Origin: Hirundichthys speculiger
Lineage: Eukaryota; Chordata; Actinopteri; Beloniformes; Exocoetidae
Direction of reading: 5' to 3'
Assembly (NCBI GenBank): GCA_018398805.1
Contig: JAGFBZ010001588.1
Coordinates: forward strand, 1 to 64,000
Length of the DNA stretch: 64,000 bases
The notes below the pieces were generated by a model. It worked only from the letters and a program-made list of their open reading frames with translations. It made no database searches and was not told the DNA's origin. This document shows, piece after piece, positions 21,969 to 32,552 of this stretch (positions are counted from its first letter, which is position 1; each line of letters opens with the position of its first letter). Position numbers and translations under genes: made by a program.

Positions 21969-24900
21969 GTAATTCCTCTCTGCCAGCAGTCTAACCAACA
22001 TGATGTTGCCGAGTTTCCTTTAACTGTACAATTGCCAGGATACTAAACTTAGCTGCCCGGGAGTTTAAGGGTTTATAAGAATCGGTCTGCGTCCATGTTT
22101 CAGCAGTTACGTGACTTTGACTCAGAGATTCAGTGACAGTAGCTGCTAGGCCGGTCCGACGGCTCCTCCAGCCGCTCCTCTGTGTTTCAGCCGCTCTTCG
22201 TCACCTCTGCGAGCCTTTGTGAGCCACCTCGTACCTACTTACCAGGGGGAACACCGGGCCTCTCCTCGGCTTTACTTCCCGGCCTGCGTCGGCCCGGGAT
22301 ATCGGGTGTTTTACGCCGGCGTCGGCCCGGGATATGGGTGTTTTACGCCGGCGTCTGTGCGGTGACGCCCAGGGCTACCTGGAGCTACACGAGCTGGCGG
22401 CTCGGCTGTGGTTCACTGGAAACTGCTTTTACGAAGTAAACGATCAAATTTCACCCAACCACAAGCGCTATGTTCATAAAGTGCATTTCATTTAACAGTG
22501 AGGTGTATCCTTTAATCAAAATGGTCTTTAAAAGTCACCATAACTCGGGAGTGTTAAAGTAAAGAGCGTCACAGAGCCTTTCAGACAGAAGAAATTGAAC
22601 ATCTGTGAGCGTTAATCCTCACTTTTATCAACCATTAAAGCCGTGCAGCTGATTAAAGTGCTGATTATCTTCAGGAAGTCGCTGTGTGGAGGCGCTGCAG
22701 CTGTTTCTTCTTTATAAGGTTGTGAAAGTCCGTCTTTACTTCAGTCTCTGCCATCCGTCTGCACCAACACAGATGTAACTACAGTCTGTTTATCACATAT
22801 TACATCCAGTTTTAATGTTCAGTGGATCTCTAGTGACGTCAGCAAGAACATGTAAGACTAATGATCCATCAGAGGAAATTCAGGCACTGCTGTGGTGTGA
22901 AATAAAATAAGACGATGCACATGGATTCATAATAGTTCTTTTTTGCACAGACTTTAAAGGTTTTACTGTCAGCTGAGGCTTAGCAGCTTGTATTCACACA
23001 AGTAGTTTTCATATGTGAATAATATGGAGTTTATTTTTTATTTTTTGCATGTCTGGGTCAAAGGTGTTGTAGTTCCTCGCAGCTTTCGGCTGCTGGAGGA
23101 GCTGGAAGAAGGTCAGAAAGGTGGTGGAGATGGAACGGTGAGTTGGGGCCTGGCGGACGACGACGACATGATGTTGACTCACTGGAACGGCATGATCATC
23201 GGCCCCGCCAAGGTGAGAACGGCCCGCAGGTCCCGCAGCACTTTAATACCCAGAACCGCTCTTCAGTAGGCCCGCACAAACCCAATCATCCGATGGTTGG
23301 AGGGTTTTTTTTTCACAACTCCTTCTGCTGTTGCCCTAAATGAGTCAGATGGGCATAATGTCATTGAGCAGGAAGGAGCATGTTTATGGCCTGTCATCAT
23401 CGTCGTCGTCATAGGAGCTCAGGGCAAGAATGATGTGAGCGAGCGGTCGTGTAACTGCGTCTGTTAGGAGGCAGTTGGCTGTGAAATGGACCTGTATCAG
23501 GGTCCACTCGCACTCAGTGCCAGATCCGGTTTGGAGCCGGATCGCGGACCTGCTGGCTCCACGCTGCGTCCCGGTCCACATCCGTTATTAAAACCTCACC
23601 TCTGTGGCGGGTCCGCTCAGAACCCTGAAATCCAACAAACTGACTGGACAAACTGATAAATCCAGGTGTGTCCGAGTAGCTACAATGGTCAGACACACCT
23701 GGATTAATCAGTTTGTCCAATAATAACAGGTATTGATGCTCACAAAATGAATGTAGAGTAGCATAGCCAACATAGGCTACTGAACAAAAACAGAATAGCC
23801 TTTAACTACTTGGTTTGTTTTTTTGGTTTTTGCACTTCCTGCTAGAGCGCCCCCTGAGGGCTGAAGAAAAATTCATAGAAAAGCAGCATCTCTGTATGAG
23901 CCTCATGGTTTAAAGCGTGGGACAAAAGTAGCGGCTTATAGTCCGGAAAATCCAGTAATATTTTATTTACATTTTTAATCAGATTGTCCTGTGACGCTAC
24001 GGTCTCAAGGATCTGCAGAGAAGCAAGTTTGTGTATTTCTTGCTCCGATCTTGGCGCGGCCCAACAAAACCAGCCTCTTTACACGTTAAAACACGAAGCG
24101 CAGCAGCAGCAGCGTGATGCATTTACTGCACGTGAGCAGATGCACCGATGAGCTGCGGCGTCCAGGATCAACCCATCAGTCTGCTGAACGACTCGGGTCA
24201 AATCTGCGTGCTTTCCGAGAATGGACGTTGACGGTTAGCTAGACTTAGCGTGCAACTTATTTGTAAAAGCGTTGACAATGAATTGACAGTTTAGCCTACA
24301 GAGATGCCAAACTGCTACTTTATTTTAAAGTATTGGATTGAAAATGAGGATTTAATTTTCAGGGATGCAGTTAAGATGGGGAAGGATATTACAGTAAAGC
24401 TAAATGCTGTGGTGATGCTACGAAGGTTCCCTTCACAACATCACTCAGTTACCCTGGGAAACGCCAGGTGTTTTGGGTCAGTCCTGGACTCTGGATTCTG
24501 GTCTTTGATAGCAAGAAGCTAACTGGTTGTCTTCTGTGGTTTGCAGTACACATACTATTCTGAGGTCTAGTCAGAAACCGGAATAACCACACAAAGGATT
24601 GTTTTGGTCACCGCTGTTTTAATAATTTAAAAAAAAAAAAACTTGTCAAGCTTGAGCAACACGTGTTCATTATCGTCCAAAAGTTGCACGTGATCAGTGT
24701 TCCTCAGATTTGCATCCACAGAGCTAATCCTTGTTCTCTTTTCTCTGATTTCAGACTGTTTATGAGGGCAGGATATACAGTCTGAAAATAGACTGTGGGC
24801 CCAAGTACCCAGAGTACCCGCCTCACGTCCGCTTTGTGAACAAGATCAACCTGACTGGCGTGAACAGTTCAACTGGCGTGGTGAGTGTCCAGAGTTCACC

Positions 24901-27900
24901 GCACCTCCGTTCTTCACGCACTCATCAACATTCTGAGTTCCATCATTTATTCGTCAGCAACGCTCGTCATTCTGGTTCTCGGTTCATAAACCTGGCTGGT
25001 AAGATGGGCCACCACGACAATGATCATTTCTGAGGTTAGTGTTGGTGAACTCGTTCTTTCAGTCACGTCCAACCATTCTCAACCTGGAGTGGTCAATCAA
25101 CTCTTTGTCTCAGCCAGCTTCATATTCAGATGGCGTCACTGACCGGAGACTCAGGCCTCAACTAGGGTGTGAAAAAAAAAATTGATTTGGCAATATATCG
25201 CGATTTTCAGCTGCCCAATATAATATCGATTTTCAGCTCCTAATTCCGTTTTTTTTTTTTTTTTCATATGATCTGTTCAGATCAGTGTTTAAACTGACAC
25301 GATAGGAGAAATTATTTCATATTTTAGTTCATTGTCAGTAACTCAGGGTGCTTTATCCTTCATGTTCTCACTTACAGTGGTTACAATGCTGTCAGTATGT
25401 TGTAATGGTTACTTAAATGTGCAAAAACACTAATAGTAAACAATAAATAGGTTGTTTTGAAGCAAATAGTTTTGGACTTAATTTGTCCTCTGAATGATCA
25501 ATATCATCTGATGGACATATACAGCAACTTGATTTTTCATCTCTACTTTTAATTTTGATATTAACTAAGTAGGATATCGCAATATATCGTGATATCGTGA
25601 TCGCATCGTGACCCAAGTATCATGATACATATTGCATTGCGATGTCCTTGCCAGTACTCCCCCCTAGTCTGAACTGTGAAACCCTGTGCTGACTAAACTG
25701 GAAACCCCTCGTGCTCTTGCTGCGCCTAAAAGATTTATAGGATGTTTGTCTTTTGGAGCCACTTAACCTGATTTAAAAAGTTCATCAGGTTAAAGCTTAG
25801 CTGGGAATACGAATCGTAAGATTCCCTTTCCAGCAGCTTTCCACATCTTCCAGTTATCCAGCATCACCTGGAGTCTGGCTGCAGAGTGGTGCAGTCGTCA
25901 CAAGAGGGCGTACCAACGTTGCTCCACAGAAAGGGTTGGCTGCTCTCATGTTTCCAACATGTTTTAGAGTCTTGGACACTCCTGTGTGAGCCGGACCCAC
26001 TGGCATTGGTTCTGTCATGGTGGAAAGTGCCGTGAGCGGGTCCAACCAGACCAGTTTCACTGAGAGACGTGAACAGGTGTGGCTGTCCAGACTAAGATGA
26101 GTCGCCCAATAAATCACAACGGTGCTCTCCAACACGACCACAGCTGCCAACTTCTCCCCTCTATTTTAAGAGTTGTGTTTTCACAATTACACGGCGTAAC
26201 TTCTGGGTTGCATTTCACTAACGGCACTGATTTCACGCTTTTAAACGTTGGTTGTTTTTTTGTATGCTTTTAGAAACGCTTTGACAGCTGTCACGGTTCT
26301 TCAAAATCCACGTTACCATGAAACTGTAGGCGCTTGGAGAGGACAGTGTTCAACAGCAGACTGGAAGCAGAACAAAGAACTTTTGTTCTTGTTACTTTAA
26401 ATGTCAATTCAACTTTATTTGTATAGAGTCTGTTACAATCCAGACAGTCTCTAGGCGCTGGTCAGAGACCAAAGTGTGACCTCTGAGGAAAAATTAAACA
26501 GTGGCAAGGAAAAACTCCCCTTTAAGAGGGGAGAAGTCTAGAGCAGGTCCTTTAAAATACTGTTTCATTTGACATCACAGCAGAGGGGACGATGATGCTC
26601 GAGAGTAGGGATGTAGCGATGCACTAATCTTATAAGATACGCGATATTCGGCTCATGATACGATATATATCGATATTCATCTTAGGATACATTTACATCA
26701 TTTTCTGAAAGATTTTAAAGGGACAGTGATTTTGGTGACATCTTGTGAGTTTTCTTTGTATGAATTAATTGAACTGAAAGCTTAAATTACACATTATATG
26801 GCTGACAGGCAGCTTGCAACTGCTGGACAAAATGAATAAAATATTTGTTGATAAAAATAGCTCATTTATTTAAACAGTGCAAATTGTTGCTTGCAAGCTT
26901 TTAAAGATAAGAGCACGACAGAGAGTTAAAGTACAGCTAGTGACCTTCTTTGGCAGCTTTCTTGGCTTGATACTGAACATATGAGGTAGCTACTAGCCAT
27001 TTTAGCCACCAGGTTAAGTAAAAATGAACCATGGCAGCCAATAATTCAAGTCCATTGGAGCAACATTTAAGCCATCTTCAGCCACTGCTGAAAGATCTAT
27101 ACTCTCTGGGGAAATAAAATATCGATATTAGGGCTGGGCAAGTTAACGCGTTATTATCGCGTTAACGCATTAATTTATTAACGCCGACATTTATTTTATC
27201 GCGCGTTAACGCTTGTTGCTCACATGCTTTTGTTTTGAAAAGTCGGAACTGGAAGATAATTGACAGGAAACATGTGGTAAAGCTAAAACAGACATGGAGA
27301 ACGGTAAAAATCTGTGTAGTTTACAGTTCAGGTAGCAACTCAGGTAGCAATATTAACAATTCTGTCTGGAAAAGAAAAGAAAATTCTGGACTGCAACAAA
27401 ACTTTCGCGTCATTTCTCCATGTTCCATCAGATCTGCTCCATGTGTTCACTGTCCTGCTGTTCTCTAGCTGGTTACTGCAGTGCGGCTCCATCTAGTGGC
27501 ACAGATGTGTAATGACAACAGAAAGTCCAGTCCTCCATTATAAAACGAATTCAGTCGTGTGGCCCGTTTTATAATTTCATATTTTTGATCCAAGTCTAAA
27601 ATTGAAATATATATAAAAAAAAAAAAAAACAGGAATTGTTTTCATTTTTTTTTTTGTGTTAGATTAAATAACGAAAAATGTAATAAAATGTCACTTTTTA
27701 ATTTTTTAAATTTTTGATTGACAATTCAAAATGGAAAGAATGAAACATACAGGGATTGATAAAGTTACTGAACTTAAACATGGATATTTTAATTTTAAAA
27801 TTCTCCCAGACGGAGGATTCAACAGAAACAAGGTTATTTTTTAACAACTAACAGGTTGACATGACATTAATGCCCTGGCATTATTTTATTTTACATTATT

Positions 27901-28325
27901 TAAGATGAGATTTACATTAAATATGTGTTACTGACAAGGCAGCAGAACACTTTAATAAAAATGCATTTTACTCTACTTTTGAATACATTATTTGATTTTG
28001 CGTATACAATGCGATTAATCGCGATTAATCAGGGAAATAATGCGATTAATCGCGATTAAAATTTTTAATCGCTGCCCAGCCCTAATCGATATATATCGCA
28101 GAATCGATAAAATTGCTCAGCTCTGCTGCTACGGAAGAGAAAACGTTGTAAAACTGTGGTAACGTCTCCTCCCACCAGGTGGACATAAAGGCCATGTCGG
28201 CGCTGTGCAGATGGAAAAACGCCTACAACATCAAGACGGTGCTGCAGGAGCTCCGGCAGCACATGATGATGAAGGAGAACAGCAGGCTCTCCCAGCCACC
28301 TGAAGGCCAGGTGTTCAGCCACTGA
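21947..28325 (+). CDS. ube2v1: Ubiquitin-conjugating E2 variant, UBE2V1-like (complete, 4 exons, 147 aa)
   Basis: UEV proteins lack the E2 catalytic cysteine; they pair with Ubc13 (UBE2N) and orient the acceptor ubiquitin so that Lys63-linked chains form, used in NF-kB signalling and DNA-damage tolerance. The exons are 21947-21968, 23064-23212, 24755-24880 and 28179-28325, all with GT-AG junctions and consistent phases, giving 147 codons, the length of human UBE2V1. Visible family blocks are [12 protein letters not shown] (exon 2), [18 protein letters not shown] (exon 3) and V-L-Q-E-L-R...P-P-E-G-Q (exon 4). Exons 1-2 are close to UBE2V1/V2; exons 3-4 are more diverged (for example [13 protein letters not shown]). 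UBE2V1 versus a fish-specific paralogue cannot be settled here; the UEV family itself is certain. Confidence 0.92.
22287..22352. repeat. Direct repeat of about 33 bp in ube2v1 intron 1
   Basis: GTCGGCCCGGGATAT...TTTTACGCCGGC occurs twice back to back (22288-22320 and 22321-22352), differing by a single base indel. It lies in a GC-rich part of intron 1, about 320 bp after exon 1. Confidence 0.85.
23064..23212 (+). CDS. ube2v1: ube2v1-like exon 2
   Basis: The acceptor is caaag before GTGTTGTAG and the donor is AAG|gtgaga. It encodes [14 protein letters not shown] through M-I-I-G-P-A-K, the N-terminal helix and first beta strands of the UEV fold. 149 nt follow the 22 nt of exon 1 to make exactly 57 codons. 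Confidence 0.92.
23213..24754 (+). other. ube2v1: ube2v1-like intron 2
   Basis: Mostly unique-looking intronic sequence. It contains the hairpin at 23647-23717, described separately, and no repeat family I can name. Confidence 0.6.
23647..23717. other. 71-nt hairpin in ube2v1 intron 2
   Basis: The 26-nt arms 23647-23672 and 23692-23717 are inverted copies with one mismatch, separated by a 19-nt loop. Two further pairs extend the base. Size and shape fit a microRNA precursor or mirtron-independent intronic hairpin, but a small palindromic repeat would look the same. Confidence 0.6.
24755..24880 (+). CDS. ube2v1: ube2v1-like exon 3
   Basis: The acceptor is gatttcag before ACTGTTTATGAG and the donor is GTG|gtgagt. 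Its 42 codons cover [11 protein letters not shown] to N-S-S-T-G-V, the central sheet and the loop where canonical E2 enzymes approach the active site. No catalytic E2 motif (H-P-N) is present, as expected for a variant. Confidence 0.93.
25163..25666 (+). mobile_element. hAT-type short element, family D (CTAGGGTGTGAAAAAA), copy 1
   Basis: It begins CTAGGGTGTGAAAAAAAAAA and ends with the near-inverse ACTCCCCCCTAG. ATATCG-rich palindromes lie near both ends. A second copy in mtmr14 intron 4 (58154-58474) shares the interior text 'tcctctgaatgatcaatatc'. Target duplication was not resolved. It lies in ube2v1 intron 3 and has no ORF. Confidence 0.7.
26404..26560 (+). repeat. Fish dispersed repeat (TTTATTTGTATAG ... 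GGCAAGGAAAAACTCCC)
   Basis: It carries CAACTTTATTTGTATAGAG at its start and GTGGCAAGGAAAAACTCCCC near its end. Both are landmarks of a very common fish interspersed repeat, probably a LINE/SINE 3' segment. It lies in ube2v1 intron 3. Confidence 0.65.
26606..28125 (-). mobile_element. hAT-type short element, family B, copy 3 (longer form), interrupted
   Basis: Read on the minus strand it starts AGAGCTGAGCAATTTTATCG (right edge near 28125) and ends ATCGCTACATCCCTA (left edge 26606). It contains about 200 bp of central sequence absent from the other copies. A complete family A element (27129-28084) sits inside its subterminal ATCGATAT, duplicating those 8 bases. It fills the distal half of ube2v1 intron 3 and ends about 55 bp before exon 4. 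Confidence 0.8.
27129..28084 (+). mobile_element. hAT-type element, family A, copy 2, with 8-bp target duplication
   Basis: TAGGGCTGGGCAAGTTAACG at the left and CGCTGCCCAGCCCTA at the right. Exact direct repeats ATCGATAT flank it (27121-27128, 28085-28092). 956 bp long, without an intact transposase. The exact 8-bp duplication supports hAT class directly. Confidence 0.9.
28179..28325 (+). CDS. ube2v1: ube2v1-like exon 4 (C terminus)
   Basis: The acceptor is cccaccag before GTGGACATAAAG; the stop is TGA at 28323-28325. It encodes V-D-I-K-A-M-S-A-L through P-P-E-G-Q-V-F-S-H, matching the length and the P-P-E-G-Q ending of UBE2V proteins, with clear divergence in R-W-K-N-A-Y-N-I. Confidence 0.93.
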   Translation: MDIKAMSALCRWKNAYNIKTVLQELRQHMMMKENSRLSQPPEGQVFSH

Positions 28326-29370
28326 GGCTGCTGCTACTCTCCAACACACCCCCCCATCCTCCTCCTCTTCCTTCCTCTTTTCCTCTATCTGTCCATCTCT
28401 CTCTCTCTCTCTGTCACAGACACACACTGACACTGAGGCAAACACACACACACACACACACAGCATCCTCTGACACTGTCAGACCACAAAGTCATCACGT
28501 CATCCGAGACTCGACGGTCACCTTCTCCTCCGGGAGCCTTCCAGTCCTCCATTTAGGTTTACGGTGCAGACCAAACGTAAAACAGGAGCACCGTACATCT
28601 TCCTGATGCTCTTTTTTTTTTTTTTTTTTAAATCAACTTTGTGTTCTGTATCCAGATTGTGAAACGATAAAACACCTGACGGATTGTACTAGTTGTGTGT
28701 GTTGTAGGATCATTAAAAGACTCGGGATGGTCAAGAATAGATAATAAACCTCAACATACTGCAATGTGATAAAATGTTGTTTCCATAAAAGTAAAAAAAA
28801 AAAAAAAAAAAGAGTGCATTAGTGACAAATTTCCCAGCTTCTGCAATATCCCACTGATGTGAATTTTAGGGGGGCATTCCTTAAACTAATGCATGACCAA
28901 AACCAAGGAAGATGTTAGATTAGAAGCAATGTACGTATCAGGAGAGCACTGCTGTCTTTTTACTGTTTTTATGTTTTATTCTCAGACATTTCTTGTGTGC
29001 CATATGATTCGTAGTGCTTTGTGATGATTGTCAGCAGCCAGTGAGATGAGAGCCAGATGGCTATAAGTGCTTTTTCTCTGCTAAAGCAAAAAAAAAAAAA
29101 AAAAGGTAGTCTGTGTGCTTTGCACCTTTCCAGGATCACCAGCGTGTTGTGGTCTGTGTGCAACAGGAGGAGCTGTGAATTTTGTTTACTGTTTTTTTTT
29201 TTTTTTTGGTTTCTTGTTTGTTTCTTTTGTATCTGGGTTGTCTTCTCTGTAATTCAGTGAATACCTCGCTGAACACAACGTACGGCTCGGGATGTTTTAT
29301 ATTATACTCGGGGTTGATTCAAATCAGGACGATGGGTGGCCTGTTGCATGGTATTATTTGAATTAAACAT
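28326..29370 (+). other. ube2v1: ube2v1-like 3' UTR and downstream flank
   Basis: CT and CA repeats follow the stop (28396-28411, 28441-28462). A canonical AATAAA stands at 28743-28748, giving a 3' UTR of roughly 440 nt. An ATTAAA at about 28711 is an alternative. Homopolymer tracts follow at 28793-28811, 29089-29104 and 29192-29207. Confidence 0.55.
28743..28748 (+). terminator. ube2v1: Polyadenylation signal AATAAA for ube2v1-like
   Basis: First canonical AATAAA on the sense strand after the stop codon. Which signal is used cannot be told from sequence. Confidence 0.5.
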
Positions 29371-29654
29371 TATTACTTTTGCACGCAAACGTCTCATCAT
29401 TGTCCAAACTCATCACTGTGCACTGCATCCCAAAGGAACGACACACTTTTTACAAAAAAAAAAAAAAAGTCACCTGAAAAAGTCACCAATATGTATCAAA
29501 GTCACCTGGAATGTAATCCACCTGATCAGTCAAAATGTAGTGAGATGCAGCGTGGGCTCTACGGGACACAACGGAGAACTGGACCGAGCTCCCAGCAGCA
29601 GGAACGGGTCCAGCATGAGACGCTGCACAGTCGACATCAGCAGAGGAGGAGGAG

Positions 29655-29785
29655 CGAGCTGGACCGGGCCGGTTCAGTAGGTCCAGCACAGATGGAGAGA
29701 GGAGAGAAGATGGTCCAACTGAGCAGGACCGGGCCCGGCTCAGTAGGTCCAGCACAGATGGAGAGAGGAGAGAAGATGGTCCACA
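29655..29785. repeat. Two-copy 65-bp direct repeat
   Basis: GGACCGGGCC ... GGTCCAGCACAGATGGAGAG recurs with a 65-bp period (starts 29661 and 29726). It lies in the unassigned spacer between ube2v1 and the polypyrimidine minisatellite. Confidence 0.85.
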
Positions 29786-30009
29786 GGAGGAGCTTCACAG
29801 TCTGAAGAGTCTGTTCAGCTCCTGACTGCCTGCAGCCGCTGTTCACACCCGAAATTCAATTCAATCATATTTTATTGATTATATATTTCAATAAATGTCA
29901 TGACTTCAGTTTCATCAGAGAGTCATTGTAGAAGGAGGATCAGACAGACCGGGTCTGGACAGAACCAGTGAACTGAACTGGTTCTTCAATAGGTTCAATT
30001 CATGAGCTC

Positions 30010-31305
30010 AGCATCCTCTCCTCCCCCTGCATCCTCCTCTCCTACTCCTGGATCCTCCTCTCCTATCCTCACATCCTCCTCTCCTATCCTCGCATCCTCC
30101 TCTCCTATCCTCACATCCTCCTCTCCTCCCCCTGCATCCTCTCCTCCCCCTGTATCCTCCTCTCCTATCCTTGCATCCTCCTCTCCTCCCCCTGCATCCT
30201 CCTCTCCTATCCTCGCATCCTCCTCTCCTATCCTCGCATCCTCCTCTCCTCCCCCTGTATCCTCCTCTCCTACTCCTGCATCCTCCTCTCCTATCCTCGC
30301 ATCCTCCTCTCCTATCCTCACATCCTCCTCTCCTACCCCTGCATCCTCCTCTCCTACTCCTGGATCCTCCTCTCCTATCCTCACATCCTCCTCTCCTACT
30401 CCTGCATCCTCTTCCCCTATCCTCACATCCTCCTCTCCTCCCTCTGCATCCTCCTCTCCTATCACGCATCCTCCTCTCCTCCCCCTGTATCCTCCTCTCC
30501 TATCCTTGCATCCTCCTCTTCTACTTCTAGATCCTCCTCTCCTATCCTCGCATCCTCCTCTCCTCCCCCTGTATCCTCCTCTCCTATCCTCGCATCCTCC
30601 TCTCCTACTCCTGGATCCTCCTCTCCTATCCTCGCATCCTCCTCTCCTACTCCTGGATCCTCCTCTCCTCCTCCCCCTGCATCCTCCTCTCCTACTCCTG
30701 GATCCTCCTCTCCTCCCCCTGCATCCTCCTCTCCTCGCATCCTCCTCCCCTCCCCCTGCATCCTCCTCTCCTACTCCTGGATCCTCCTCTCCTATCCTCG
30801 CATCCGCCTCTCCTCCCCCTGCATCCTCCTCTCCTACTCCTGGATCCTCCTCTCCTATCCTCGCATCCTCCTATCCTCGCATCCTCCTCTCCTCCCCCTG
30901 CATCCTCCTCTCCTATCCTCGCATCCTCCTCTCCTACTCCTGGATCCTCCTCTCCTATCCTCGCATCCTCCTCTCCTACCCTCACATCCTCCTCTCCTCC
31001 CCCTGCATCCTTCTCTCCTACTCTCGTATCCTCCTCTCCTCCCCCTGCATCCTCCTCTCCTACCCTCCCATCCTCATCTGCTACCCCTGTATCTCCTCTC
31101 CTATCCTCGCATCCTCCTCTCCTACCCTCACATCCTCCTCTCCTCCCCCTGCATCCTTCTCTCCTACTCTCGCATCCTCCTCTCCTCCCCCTGCATCCTC
31201 CTCTCCTACCCTCCCATCCTCATCTGCTACCCCTGTATCTCCTCTCCTATCCTTGCATCCTCCTCTTCTACCCCTGTATCCTCATCTCCTACCCTCACAG
31301 CCTCC
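30010..31305. repeat. 1.3-kb polypyrimidine minisatellite (about 21-bp units, TCCTCCTCTCCTATCCTCGCA)
   Basis: Tandem units of TCCTCCTCTCCTATCCTCGCA and variants (CTCCCCCTGCA, CTACTCCTGGA) fill the interval. The plus strand is almost wholly pyrimidine, so it could form triplex (H-DNA) structures. The 3n unit length keeps a 459-codon frame open on plus (30002-31381) and comparable frames on minus; their S-S-P-x-P-A-S-S or G-E-E-D-A-x-I products are repeat artefacts. Confidence 0.96.
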
Positions 31306-31784
31306 TCCAGTTGCTAAAAAGGTTGATAAGTGCAATCAAAGCCACTTATCTCTGAAAACTAAAGAGAGAGTGACAACATAAAATACTCCAGCCTGAAGAA
31401 AGTTTACCCTCAGGTGAACTTTGGTGGACTTTGGTACCGGTCCCTCATAGTCCAGGTGAATATCAGGACCAAGAGGGAACCTCCAGGACTGAGAAATGAA
31501 GCCAATTCAGTTTGTGCTTTTAACTTCACATAAAACCTGACTTTTTCAAAGATTAAATTCCTGTAAAGACTCATTTTAAGTTTAGTTTACAGCAGAAATA
31601 AATCTAACCTCCTAATTCAATAGGTGAAGTTTTAAAGTGTCCTGGTTCTCAGTCTGTTCCACTGATCTCTCGTTATTTCTCACATAAATAATAAATAAAG
31701 AGGAACAGCAAACTTAGCAGGCGCCTGAATTTCTGTTTTCATATTTTCTACGTTCATTTGTGGAAGTTGTGGCGTTTTCTTAAT
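31306..31784. other. Unassigned spacer
   Basis: I see no exon or named repeat in this stretch. Confidence 0.3.
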
Positions 31785-32115
31785 CTGTGGGTATCGGCTG
31801 ATACCGACTACCGATCCAAGTGTGACATTAAAAAAAATTGCCGGACTAATAAAATTATCATTGTTGTAAAACATGAATAAATACAGCAAATCCAAGACAT
31901 TTATTTCTATAATTATTTCCTCATAGAATAGTATTGAAAAATTAAAAAGTATTTCTTTTTGCTGGTAGTGTAACGGATATAACCACTAAATGAATAATTA
32001 AATATAAATTACTTGGTATTGGTTGGTGCCTGGACTCCCATACCGATACCGATACCGATACTGGTATTTTCTGGCAGTATTGGAGCAATTTCCGATACTG
32101 GTATCAGAATCAGAA
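31785..32115. mobile_element. Short dispersed element with TATCGG / CCGATA ends
   Basis: The left edge reads GTATCGGCTGATACCGAC and the right edge carries GATACCGATACCGATACTGG and TTTCCGATACTGGTATC. Inverted TATCGG-type ends around an AT-rich, non-coding core resemble other short hAT-like elements here. The exact ends are not fixed. Confidence 0.45.
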
Positions 32116-32127
32116 CAACACAACACA

Positions 32128-32225
32128 CGAACACAGGAAAGTACTAGTCCTGGTTCGAATCCTGGTTGTATCAGGAAACACATCCGGCGTAAAATTAGTG
32201 TCAAATCAATCATACGGATCACAAA
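32128..32225 (+). repeat. tRNA-derived SINE fragment
   Basis: GGTTCGAATCC at 32152-32162 is a pol III B box, followed by CACATCCGGCGTAAAA and CAAATCAATCATACGG, tail text shared with the SINE at 36459-36620. No A box or cloverleaf can be formed, so it is not a tRNA gene. Confidence 0.6.
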
Positions 32226-32489
32226 CTTTTATTTTTGCCTGATGCACTGGTCTGACTGGTCTGACTGGTTCACTGCAGACTCCATAAATGAGCCGGTCAT
32301 TATCAGGATGCCACATTACGTTAGACACAGTTCCTCTGAGTTCCTCAGCCACCGTCGTACCGTTTAGTTTTAACGGACCTTTCATGTGACCGGAGAGGTC
32401 CCGTCGCGTCTGTAGTCCTTGATTTGGATTTAATATTATAATTTTAGTTAATGATATTTGCTCGGGGTCATAATCTGGGTCTCTGTAAA

Positions 32490-32552
32490 GCACCTAGAGA
32501 CAATTGTCATTGTAACAGACGCTATACAAATAAAATTGAATTGAATTGAATT
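32490..32552. repeat. LINE 3' tail fragment
   Basis: GCACCTAGAGACAATTGTC followed by ACGCTATACAAATAAAATTG and GAATT repeats is the common 3' end of a fish LINE. Only the tail is present. Confidence 0.55.

Noticed and set aside
30002..31381. 459-codon open frame (plus) and long minus frames in the pyrimidine-rich region
   Set aside because: The frame is open only because the tandem unit is a multiple of three; the product is a monotonous S-P repeat with no domain or start context.
32150..32165. tRNA gene suggested by a GGTTCGAATCC B box
   Set aside because: No A box or cloverleaf can be formed; flanking text matches the SINE at 36459.
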